A DNA stretch of 64,000 nucleotides from Embiotoca jacksoni (taxonomy: Eukaryota; Chordata; Actinopteri; Embiotocidae), in assembly GCA_022577435.1 (NCBI GenBank), contig JAKOON010000012.1, positions 10,533,412 through 10,597,411 on the forward strand. The letters run 5' to 3'. This document shows, in pieces, positions 1-11,260 of the stretch; within the stretch, counting starts at the first letter, position 1; each line of letters begins with the position of its first letter. The position numbers and the translations under genes were made by a program. A model generated the notes under the pieces. That model was not told the DNA's origin. It worked only from the letters and a program-made list of their open reading frames with translations, and did no database searches.

Positions 1-1220
1 TCTCTATTTTAAAAGACACCTAAAAAAAAATCTTGCCTACGAGATCATATGATATATTTCTTAATTGTGCAACCTTATGGTAAAACGTAAAGACGTTTAT
101 GTCATCCAACAATTATTAACAAGTACGGTATGACAACATGTGATGTTTCCTCAGTGAACGTATTTACTGGAATGAATTACATACATGTACAATATACAAT
201 TCAACAAAATAGTTAACACTTGGCTACAGCAGAGCACAAAGTTCGCATTACATACCTTGACTGGCAATCATCAAGCAACTGTGGTTGAATTAGCTCATAT
301 AAAACTTCTCAAAGTTGCTACATACACAATACAAACTGTATTAAACACTTTTACATACCTGCATTACATCGACAGGTGAATTCACAAAATGGCTGAATCA
401 CTCGGTGAAGTTATGGTTGAACTTTGCTAACGAACGCGGCTTCACACTGCTCAACAAAACTCAGCATTAACTCACTCAAAATACTACATCTACATTCTCT
501 TGGCACTTCGGACTCATTTTGGAAATTATTACAGTCACTTTACTACCCGAGAACAACAACAACATATCTGAAAACGGGGAGAAATAATGTTTCCTCGGAA
601 TAGATTTACTGGAATGAGAAAACCACCGCGAATTCCCCGGGTAGGCGGGCAAAGACAGAAGCAATCGATCTCTAGATAGCTGATCAGGCTACTTAGTAGA
701 TGATTGATAAGGCAATACTGAATTAACTTTGAACAAAAATGAATGAAATAAACAATGAATAAATAACAGCTTCTCAATATTTCAACCTACTTTAGCACGT
801 TCTCGCTGTTTTAAGCCCTTTTTTAACACATTTTATACTTTCTTTGTCATGACATGGTCTTTTTAACCATTTTACAGGATTTTAACCTTATTCACAGAAC
901 AGACATCATGCTGCTATGAAACAGCCAGGTACGTGACTGCGCTCTGCACTCCAACACATGAAGAAATGTGTAGGAATTTTTTTTTTAGTTCTCTGCGCGT
1001 AGTGCACAATGTTTGCAATGTGAAACAACATGATGTAAGACAAATATTAAGACCAAATATTATTCTGTCCACTCTATTTATTGAAGACAGCCATGGAATA
1101 TAGTGGAAAAAACACTAAGGGTAAGCAAAGTCATAACTGAGGCTGATTTATTTATTGTGTCTAAACGTACCTGATTGCAAGTATACAGCCATACAAGCAG
1201 CACAGTGTTAACATGCTGAT
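1..1220. other. Gene-free AT-rich stretch with a short duplicated motif
   Basis: No coding exon can be supported here; open frames are short and interrupted. A motif of about 32 bases occurs twice in direct orientation, at 143-175 and 587-617. Both copies contain ATGTTTCCTC and TTTACTGGAATGA, separated by 10 and 8 bases that differ. This suggests an old local duplication or two pieces of one dispersed repeat. Confidence 0.5.
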
Positions 1221-1224
1221 GATT

Positions 1225-2370
1225 TAGAGCACATTACAGCAGTGAAACTGCACTTATTAAAATAATCAGCGACTTCCGACTAAACTCTGACGAAAGTAAG
1301 GTCTCAATTCTGATCCTCTTAGATCTAAGCACAGCCTTTGATACGACTGACCATGAAATCCTGATCAATCGCCTTGAGAAGTTGGTTGGTCTGTCCGACA
1401 GTCTTAAACTGGTTCAAAACATACATTAAAAGGGAAACATTTGTATGTCAGCCTTGGAGATCAAGTGTCAGTGAAACATGACAGCCGTTGCACGAGGGAG
1501 TTGCCTCGGTCCTTTATTATTCTCACTTTACATACTGCCACTGGTGGACATCATTAGATAGCACAACGTTTGTTTTCATAGTTATGCAGATGATACACAA
1601 CTGTACATTGCTGCTGAACCAAATGATGATGCAGCTATGCGCTCCATCACTAAATGTCTTTTAGCAATAACTAAATGGATGAGTAATAATTTCCTAAAAT
1701 TTAAACGAGGATAAAAACAGAAATCCTTCCACTTGGCCCCAAAACAAAATGAGAAATCTTAGAAAATAAGCAACTAACTCTGTGGATAAGATCAGAGGTA
1801 ACAAGTCTTGCTGTCATCTTAGACACGCCCACATTAATAAGATGACGAAAACCTTTCTTTTCCACCTTAGAAACATAGCCAAGGTGCGGCCGTTTATAAA
1901 TCAGACAGATGCTGAAAAGTTTATCGATGCCTTCATTTCTACTGTAATGCACTTTTTACTGGCTTCCCAAAGAAAACAACGGATCAACCAAAACTCTGCA
2001 GCTCGAGTCTTCACCAGAACAAAGAAGAGAGAGCACATCAGTCCAGTTTTAGCTGCTCTTCACTGGCTACCTTAAAGGATTAACTTTAAGGTCGTCCTCT
2101 TCATACAAAGTTCTTAATGGGCTCAAACCAAGTTGCATGGCTAACTGTCTGGTTAACTATGTGCCTTCAAGAACATTGATATCATCTGCTACTGGTTTAT
2201 TGAAGGTTCCCAGCAACAGCAGAAAGAAAATTGGGGATTCAGCTTTTGTCAGCTACACTCCAAAGCTGTGGAACACACTAGCTGTCGATATCAGGGAAGC
2301 TAGCTCAGTAAATACTTTTAAAAGAAAGCTCAAAACATCAAATGGCTTTACTTTAGCCTTTAACTAGTTA
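1225..2370 (+). mobile_element. Decayed LINE (L2-like), reverse transcriptase remnant
   Basis: Translated in shifting frames, this stretch reads as the reverse transcriptase and C-terminal part of a fish non-LTR retrotransposon of the L2/CR1 group. Visible pieces are an LDLSTAFDTTDHEIL block near 1317-1370, a RGSCLGPLLFSLYILPL block near 1495-1545, the catalytic YADD box at 1583-1594, and a C-terminal part with TRTKKREHISPVL (near 2020-2050) and PKLWNTLAVDIREA (near 2262-2306). Several stops and frameshifts break the frame, and sequence is missing between about 1955 and 1960, where family members have a longer linker. The copy is dead. Clade assignment is from remembered family pattern; element ends are approximate. 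Confidence 0.8.
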
Positions 2371-5300
2371 CTCTTGACGCTCTCTTGCACTTGCTCGCAC
2401 CTGAACTACCGCGCTTTTAAAATGCACGTTGCTAAAAGTCTATGGTTGAAATCTGTAGGCAACTAGAAAACAGCGGAGGTACCTTCCTGTCACTCAAAGC
2501 AGTCCCTTTAAGCCCTATTACAATTCAAACAGGAAAGTTATATAAAAATTCACCCCTCATCCAGTTAATCATGAATCGTAAAATTAGCTATAAGAGATCA
2601 AAACTGTTTTCTGTACCAAGCTGTTAACACTTTTATTTCTGCTTTAAAGTTAGGAGTTTTAACATCGGGGTCTATAGGCAATGAACTTTAAGTGGCTACT
2701 CGAAGAACTCATGGTTTTGACACCTCCACATTGGCTTCATCTTTCAGCCCCAGAGGTTTCTTCTTGATCCAAACAAAATCTGCAATGAATCATGTGCTAT
2801 AGTAAATATTAAAAGTTAATTCTTCACTTTGGAAACAAGCATTTGACAAAGAAAGTCTATTAAATCTGCTGAGCAAGATCTTCTGATACATTCAAAAGCT
2901 CCAAAAGCAGCTGCTGAGAGTTATTAAGATTATTTTGCCAACTGCAGTTTTGAATGTCAAGAAATCACAGTCAATCTCTACTTTTAAGACAACCTGGATA
3001 AGAAGTCAGTATTAAACCAGGAAAAAGGGAATTCTAGATATGCAAGCCAAGTATGAAGACAGTGTGGCATGACTGAAAGCTCCAGAACAGCTTATTGTGA
3101 TGTGTCTGTTTATCAGCAAGTTTCAAATCATTTCCATAGTGAGTTTCTTCTCCCAGAAATGCCTGGCCTCCACCAGAACAGTAGCTCAGTTCCCTCCAAG
3201 ACCTCTCAGGGACTGTTACTGCATCTCTCTTTGACATTAATAATAGATTTAGATGTCTACTGTTGCTGTCTAGTCTCTATATTCAAAGATTTTGGTGCTA
3301 AGGCTGTAATTTTGTTTACTTGTGGATTGGGCTTCAATAGGGTCCAACACTAAAACGTCAAATCTTGCGCTGACATTTGTCTCATACCCATGAATTAAGA
3401 TCTCATCTTTGGATTCGGAAACATGTTTTTACATGATCCAAACGGACCTTCTATACTGATACTGTCACCTTTCTAAATTTTAGGATTTGTAGGTGGTGTT
3501 GAAATAATAATGTGTATCTCTCTACACTGCATACATTTTAGCTCCAACCACAGCTGACTGTCATACAGTTGGACTTAGGTTGAAGTGAACTCCAGGTGCG
3601 GGTCTGCCTTGCTTTGGGGGTTACAGCAGGCTGTTTTCTTTGCCTCATAATATTTCTATGCAAGCGCCTTCATCTCTTCCATTCACATTTTTTACATCAT
3701 CTTAAGCAATTAATTCGAAAACTTTAAATCAGAGCAAAGGATCCCAAAAATATTTTTAAAGAATATACTGCACTCTCTTTGAGATGAATAAGCTCAGTCA
3801 TGACCTGTACACCCCAGGATGTGAAAAGGGTATTCATAACATGAATTAAATCACAATAATAAGCGAAATTAATAATCCATATATAACTGCTAACCTCTTT
3901 AATAAATGGCTCAGTGATGTACAAGCAATTTAAAATGGCTTAATGGTGCATATCAAAGTTTGTGCTGTATCTTATGGTCAAGTCCATTGCCAAGTCTTTT
4001 ACTGATATACGAATACACTGGCGATTTTATATAAAGTTGTTATAGTGTATTTATGTTCTTTGGTACAGAGCCATTTTTAAACTTGCTACAAGTACACTAC
4101 GTCCAGTCACACGCCCCTCCCTCGTCTTGTCTTTCTCTGTCTTAAAGCTGGAATAGCATCTCATATTTAAGAAGAGAGATATTGCTGCCCACCTTGTTGG
4201 TTTTCTTTTGATTCACTACTGAGAGACTAAAATCAGTGAAGCATCACTCACTAAATCATACTGATGACTTACAACAAGTTAGCAGAGGTGTGGGAAAAAA
4301 AAAAACAATTTACAGAGGGAGGAAGATGATGCAGATAGTTGCTCCCCTCTGAAAGATAAAGCTCGGGGAGGCTGCCGAGATCATCACAGAGAGGGAAAAG
4401 ACAAGATTGAATACCCAGTGCAGCAGAAAGATTGGACACTTTCTATCCACCAACCTGGAGACTCGAAACACAGACTCCCTGAGGAGGAGCAACGGGATAA
4501 GAGGATGGTGGAGCCGTGCTTGGGTATCAAGCAGTGAGACTTGGACTTGCGGGTGAGTTGTACTTAAGCACAACAGATTGTGTTAAGTGTCAAATGTTGA
4601 AAAACAGATGAACCAGGAAACTCAGTAAGCCTGGCTCCTGGGTCAAGAGAACCATGCCAAGAAGGAGAGAGAATGCTTCCCCAAGAAATCTGTGAGGGGA
4701 AAACTATTTTAGATCAATGCGTGTGTTACTGAACTTCAGGCTGTCGCAAGATGTTTCTAATTTTGCAAGTATTGATTCCAACATTTAACACAATTCAAGA
4801 ATCTGTGCAGGCATTACCGGGAAAGTGGTATGTTTCGACAGTCTCTCTGACATTCTCACTTGAACCGTCACATTTAAAATTGAGTATTACTATAAGCCAA
4901 ACCCTCATCCAAAACCAAGCTTTCACGAACTCATTTGGTTTCACCCCTGCAATGTCAAGCATGATCAGGATTAATTAAGCCAGCAAAAAGTCTCACGTTG
5001 TCAGGTCTACCCATAACATTTGCATTGAGCCTCCTGTTAGCCTATGTAAAGCAGACATGTTCTTTGCACAACTAAATTTGTAATTGCATGCAAATAAGAA
5101 TGACCCGGGTTCAAGATGAGAGGCAACAAATCCTGCTCATCATCACAAGGCTCAACATGAGAACGAAATGAAGCATAACAATGCACTTCACAGAGAGCAC
5201 TCTAATGAAATGCTTCGTGTTCGTGGAAACTCGTTGAAACTACTAGAAAGACTTCTGCGTGTCGGGACACTCCAAACTGTCATTAAAGTTAGATGATTCA

Positions 5301-5679
5301 TGTTTGGAGTCAATCCTGCAATCCTTCCTCTCATCGCCCATTTCTCATCCTGACTTCCAAAAACTCTCTTCTTCCAATCCTTCAATCCTGAGTCAGGTCT
5401 GATCTGTTGCTCTCCTCTATTCCCTTACCTCCCTCAGCCATCTGTCACATTGGGGTCTTTGCTGCCAAGCATCTCCTTTGAAAAGATTTTAAAGCTTATA
5501 CTGTTTCACTCTCCACCCTTTCCCGGTTAAACTATTTCTCAGTCAGTTCCTCCACTTTTGTCGATCACGATAATAAATCAACCCACACACTAATTCTCAG
5601 TCAGAGTCATTCTAACACCATTTGACAGCAGTTTTTTTTATGTTGTATTCTTTTACATTTGTGGCAGCATTGGCAACAT
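2371..5679. other. Intergenic stretch, no supported gene
   Basis: Nothing beyond short chance open frames is visible on either strand. No tRNA-like or tandem structure was noticed. The sequence is AT-rich non-coding DNA; the left part may be further degraded LINE 3' sequence. Confidence 0.45.
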
Positions 5680-5698
5680 CCCCCCCCCCCCCCCCCCC
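5680..5698. repeat. Poly-C run, 19 bases
   Basis: An uninterrupted run of 19 C residues. Runs like this are prone to length error in assembly and can form G-quadruplex-like structure on the other strand. Confidence 0.95.
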
Positions 5699-5770
5699 AT
5701 AAATTTGTATGCTGTTAACTATGTAGTTTCAGTTCAGTTAGGGTCCCCCAACATATCCGTGTAAATTTAC

Positions 5771-5926
5771 CTGTAATCCAAGTGGAGAATCCAGTGAGTC
5801 CAAATCCACAGAGGCTCCTCTGCTCCTCCAAAGGCAGCATTAGCAGTGGCCATCATCATCCTGCCTCCCGCTTGCTCAAAATCCTCAGTCTTCCTTTCCC
5901 GGAAATCGACTTCATGAGAAAACAAC
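5771..5926 (-). other. Candidate internal coding exon (unidentified)
   Basis: On the minus strand a 156-base block is bounded by an acceptor-like ATATGCAG (ending at 5927) and a donor-like ACAG|GTAAAT (intron from 5770). One frame is open across it and begins LFSHEVDFRERKTEDF; the frame would start one base before a codon boundary and end two bases into a codon, so the exon is phase-symmetric. An ATGATGATGGCC inside it could also be a start. I do not recognise the peptide. The frame hits TAA right after the donor, as expected of an intron. Could be chance; no neighbouring exon was found. Confidence 0.25.
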
Positions 5927-8900
5927 CTGCATATTGTAAAGTTTGAATTTCAATTAATGTCAATTAAAAAAAATATGCAAATGGATTGCAGTTATTTTAT
6001 GGTCATTTATCAGTCTCATTCATGATTAAGTTCACAAAACCAAAACACAAAAAGTCAGCGAGTGGTAAAATAAAATGGCACAAGACAAACGTTTCTGAAG
6101 CAATAAATCTTCACATTTAAATCTCTTCAACATAGTTACGTCTACAGCGCTGTGTTTCTACTACATGCTGTGTGTCTCTGCAGTTGTGTTTTTGGCCATG
6201 AAAATAGTCCAATTTTAAGGCTAGTACAGAAAATAAATACATTCACCAAAGAATAACTATCAAAACATATCAAATTCTGCCCCCCCCCGTAACCTTCTTG
6301 AATACAACAGAATACGAAAAACAACTTTATCTTCGTTTTTGTAAAATTGCCAATGTTTGAAAAATGTTTAAAAACAAATCTTCTGAAGGTTGTGTATCTC
6401 CAGACTCTTTTAACCCGTTCCCAAGTTGAGACTGGACACCAACTTGGTTTAGTTGTTACCTTTGAATAAGTAAATCTATTTAGGCTAGTTCATCATTTTG
6501 TTCCCCTTGCAAATTATTGAAAGGCTGCACGCAGTATCTGTACACTAGTTAGCGTATGATGGTTCTGTGTCAGTAATTCATGGTGTAAAGAAATCCGCCG
6601 AAAGAGGAATATATGAAAGGGAACGATGTGTTACAAATTTTCCCCCGCCCATTTGAAAACCCTTTCTTCACTACTTCACTGCTCCTGTCCTCCGCTTTTA
6701 GGGCAGAGTACACTGTGTGTTTTTTCTACATGATGCATATCTCTCCTCCGTCCAAAAGGAGACGATGCAGAAGGATGAATGTGTTGTTTGATAAGTCATT
6801 TATTTTAGTCAACATTATATTACAAGTTTGAAAAGACAAACCATTTTACATGCAGAGGCTGGAATTTGTGACCTTCTGATTCAGTCGCTTGAATACTTCC
6901 TGCATTCACACCGGGATTCCAGTTTTACTGCTCGTAGCCATTACAATAGAACTGAAACTATTAACTCATGGCTTATTCAGCTGTGAATATGAGTGCTTTG
7001 GGGCTTGTTATCTGAATTATGTATCGATTTCTGCTGCACTTTCACACCTCAGCTCTGTGTTTTCTGTCACATCTTGTGAGGACTGAAAAATGACTATCAT
7101 ATGTAAAGTGGAAACACATTCACATGGAAATGAACAATTCTAATGTTAATTCATAATATAGACATCAGCAGTTTTGAAATAATATTTTTGTGCCATGACT
7201 AGGTTTTAATCATTCTTCTACACACGATAGCTCAGAGTTATAGTCAAAAAGAGAAGGGAAAAAAAAAAAGTGTTTTGAAGGAAGGAGGAAGCGGCCATTT
7301 AGGAGCAAAACACAATAATGCCCTGTCTGTGATATATCCATATCAGAATATGCAGCCGCTAGTTTAGTTTTTATTTTGCATGTCGTGTGCATTCAGATAG
7401 CTTTTTATGTTCGGCTGGCAGCCCACAGTGCTCTGGATTCTGGGACAAATACGCCATGTTTTTGTCTGTGATTATTACAGCCCTGTGAAAACAGACACTA
7501 AAAAGCACACTGCTCGGGGGCAAATAGTTTGGAGAAATCCTCCTTGACTTTTGCCAAAATGCTTTAAGGTAGGCCTTTAAAAGCTTTGAAATGTTATTAT
7601 CCCAGAGATACAAACTTGTGCTTGATTAAATATTCTGTTTACATTCCCCTGTGTTATCATGAATGAACCCCTACTCCTTATCACCTCATGCCAGTCCCCT
7701 CCATAAATATTTACCCCAGAAAGTTGTGCCTGCAGAAGAATACCAATTCTGTGTCAGCAGACCTTCATGCTGAGGGGAAGGAGTGTGTGGCATGCCACTG
7801 ACTATTGGATTAACAGCAAGTAAATTAATACAGCATCTGTTCTTCCTCTCATTCACTTGGCTTAATATGTTTATATTCACTCTGTATATGTGTTCCAACT
7901 GTATTACCATCTGTGCCTCTACATACCATCGTTTGAGCTTTTGGGCTGAGGCCATTGTGAGATAGACACGGTCACCAACATCAGATATATTTTACAATAT
8001 CCAGATTAAATCCATTATGGACTGCGCCTGTTGTTCTCATATCTGAAGTATAAAATGAGTTGTTGGGGGGTTTTTTTCATCAAAAGAAATAGACATGCCA
8101 AAACCACAAACTGCCAGATTGACTCTGAGTATCTGAAAATAAACGGCCATTCCAACAACTTGAAACTTCTTTTCCAGAAAAAGATTAGATTTAAATATCA
8201 GGAATAATTCAAGTCAAAACAGCAGAATATGATAAGATTGAATAGCTATTCTCACAGACGAGAAGTAAAACTGATCTTGTTATTAGTGGTTTGACCCTTT
8301 AAAGAGATTAAAATCATTAAAGATCCGCTAAAAAGCTTCCTCGGTGTTGTTATTTTTTTGTCCTTTTATAGTGGGTTATGTTATTTAGCGTTGTTGGAAA
8401 CACTTTGAAGGAGCTTCACCACTCATGTACACGTTGCTGGATGGTGGTGCAAGGATACTGAATATTAGTGTATATTAATATGAGTATTTCAGACTTCACA
8501 ACAGCTCAGTACAATGGAGTTCACAACACAGCTAATAATACTGCTAAACTGTGCTGACAGCTTTTGTAGTTAAATTTCTGGCTTAGTGTGTTGTTTGACA
8601 CAGGTTGTGCTTGTTTGCTTGAGACTTGTTTGCTAAAGACTCCTAAAGACATTGTAAATAATTTTTCTTTTTCTCAAGACAATTCTTAAAACATCTATTT
8701 AGTAGTTTGCATTGGAAATATTTTACATTAAGCATTTATCGCATTTGATTACTTACTTACAACTAAATGTATGATTATTATATTTCTCTCCATTTGGGGG
8801 ATTACAAAAAACTTCTTGTGGAAAGATGTAGATATTAGCTATTCCAAACTCTGAGCTGCATTAGCTCAAACTCGTTTTTGCCAAGTTTCATTTCACAACA

Positions 8901-9910
8901 GCAAGTTTACTTATCTGATGCTCCTGTGTAAGTTCTTGAGCCAGCTGTCAACATGAGCAGAGAGAGATGACTCACAAGTGCTTTGTGGGTGTGTGCTTCA
9001 TTAAACCACAAGGAGTTGCTCTTTACATAGCTTAAAATACCTTGTGGTTCTTTCGTGGGCATATTCTTATAGAGGACTCTTGAGCTTCCACTAAAAATGC
9101 AAACCAGAGTTATCTTCAAAGCAGGAATTTATTTGATGTGAGCAAATTATCTGTCTTTCACAGAATCTACAGCTGATTTAAGTGCTGAAATAAATTCCAC
9201 ATCGCAGCATAACTAATTTTGAATTTGATTGCAAATGCAATGCAGCCAGAATTCATGCATGTTTGTTTTTCACAGCCATAATAAAAAGATATAAATATAT
9301 ATGTTGGTATATTTTTCCACTTATCTAACTGGCAATTAGCCCCTTAGAAATACAAGCTTCTGAAATGATGGTCATGTCTATATAAAATAATAATGACCTT
9401 AAATCACTAATGTTCCTGATTGCATAATGTAATCTCAAAGTCAAGCACAAAATCAATACTGACACAGATTATATGGAAAACATGTTGAATGCACATCCTG
9501 CTCCATCCTCTACTCCCACAGAACTAGTGCTCAGGTTAATTAGGATGAGAAGGAGGTTCTCCACCTCTCCCCCAGCATCTCTAAAACCTCTCTCAAACCA
9601 AGTGTAAGTACTGCTCTCACACAATGGAGAGGCTGAGAGAAAACCTTAATCAGAAACAGTGTGACAGTCCCAGAGTTTTTATCAGCCCTGCCCCTCCTCT
9701 CTGTGATTTAGTTACTGTGCCAGTGGTGTCAGGCCGAGCGCCATCTATCAGCCTCTGTCGATTCGCAGAGCTGGGAGCTCCAAACTGCAGCGATTGCCTC
9801 CAACCATTCCTTGTTTTCCCTCAGACACTTCTATTTAGATTTTGTCAAGATACACACATCACATTATATGCATTGTTTCAGAGTGATGGGCATGGAAGTT
9901 CTCTTCTTAT
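5927..9910. other. Intergenic stretch, no supported gene
   Basis: AT-rich, with poly-A/poly-T tracts and short chance frames only. A C9-10 run lies near 6281-6290. I see no conserved exon, RNA gene or full repeat. Confidence 0.45.
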
Positions 9911-9922
9911 AAAAGACTCTGA

Positions 9923-9962
<40 letters not shown>

Positions 9963-9974
9963 TCAGAGTCTTTT
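9911..9974. repeat. Perfect 64-bp palindrome around (AT)18
   Basis: The left arm AAAAGACTCTGACG (9911-9924) is the exact reverse complement of the right arm CGTCAGAGTCTTTT (9961-9974), and the 36 bases between them are (AT)18, itself self-complementary. The whole 64 bases therefore form one uninterrupted inverted repeat that could extrude as a cruciform. Pairing stops at 9910/9975. Confidence 0.95.
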
Positions 9975-11049
9975 TGTTAATACTCCCAACTCGCTTTCTA
10001 AACAGATAAGAAAATGGATGTGAAACATGAACACAGGGATTTGGAGGTTTAGATGACTGTGAGTCAAATAACAAAGGCAGGACTTTTTTTTCTTTTTTCT
10101 TTTTTTTTTTTACAAGGCTTGATTTCACAAACCAATATGGATCTGTGTAAAATAATATCAATATGTGTATAACACCACCTGTGGCTCCAAAATGTCTTCT
10201 TGCTGACTGACAGCACTATGTGTACCCGTTTACCTGTTGTACTAATTAAGCTGTTAAAACAAGACAAGTGAAGTATTTTCTTTATCTCAGTGATACAGAG
10301 AAAATATAAAGAGATAAAAAATGCAGATAAAACATCTGAACTAAAACTCTGCAGCTGGTATTCAAATACCCTAAATTGCAATAATATGCACATTTAACCA
10401 GAACAGATCATTATGGTAGCTGCGCACCTGTTCTGCACCTGCGCAGATCAAAACCTGTCAACACTACTTACCAGAACAATGGAAATATAGAGTCATCATT
10501 CCTACAGGATCACGACATGAGCAAAATACTATGTAATATGGTGACAAATAAAACTCCCAAGCCTGGATGGTAAACATCTTCAGCTGACACACTGCTACAG
10601 TTTACCTGTGCACTCAGTTAAGATAACTTTGGAAAGCCAAAAATATTGTAATTCAGTTAATATAAACCTTTTTGAGATACAATCATCACAGTAAGAACAG
10701 CAAACAGCTTTTTCAGACCGCCATCCAGCAAACAAATGACTACGGTATTGAGGTAACTCACCAATTAAATATCATGGTCCAGCAAAGATCTTTAAAAGTC
10801 AAAACAAAAAGGGTCCATTAAATCCAGAAAATGTCTAGTAAATCCAATCCAGTGAATGATTTAGTCCACAACACATTATTATATAAATTGAGACGACCCG
10901 CTGTTACATCATTTGAAATTCCGCAGCTGGCGTTCATAATTTTCCACTTATGTTAGATCATTAACTGGAGTTAGCAGTACATAACAGCTTTCTTCTGGAT
11001 TCGACAGCGTCTGCACTTTGCACGTTTGATTGACACCTCATGAAGCTTC
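9975..11049. other. Intergenic stretch with poly-T tract
   Basis: Contains a T-rich run at about 10083-10112. Otherwise AT-rich DNA with no supported exon. Confidence 0.4.
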
Positions 11050-11260
11050 CACGTCCGGTCACCAGCCTACAATAGCCAATTGGAGTCCGTATTAAACAGA
11101 GGTGGATGTCCCTTCTTTGTTGTTTACAGGGCTAGCCAGTCGGAAGTGCAATTGCTGATGATTGACGCTTTGTATAGCCAATGAGGTTCTGAAAATTAGG
11201 TTATGGGGCTTTGGTGGGCGGGTTTATGCGTGAAGAGAACTGCCGCGGCAGTATGGGTTT
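11050..11260. promoter_or_regulatory. Promoter-like CCAAT / GC-box cluster, no assigned gene
   Basis: Within about 200 bases lie CCAATTGG (11076-11083, a CCAAT box on both strands), CCAAT (11178-11182), a GC box GGGCGGG (11216-11222) and a perfect 14-base palindrome ACTGCCGCGGCAGT (11239-11252). The block is richer in CpG than its AT-rich surroundings. CCAAT boxes bind NF-Y and GGGCGGG binds Sp-type factors. No recognisable first exon follows on either strand, so this could serve a long non-coding RNA or an upstream alternative first exon, or be a decayed element. Confidence 0.35.

Noticed and set aside
1782..2367. Functional reverse transcriptase gene
   Set aside because: The LINE frame is broken by several stops, frameshifts and an internal deletion, so it is a fossil and not a gene.
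9624..9980. 118-codon open frame ending in a Tyr-Ile run
   Set aside because: The C-terminal YIYIYI is translation of the (AT)18 palindrome, and the rest has no similarity I recognise.
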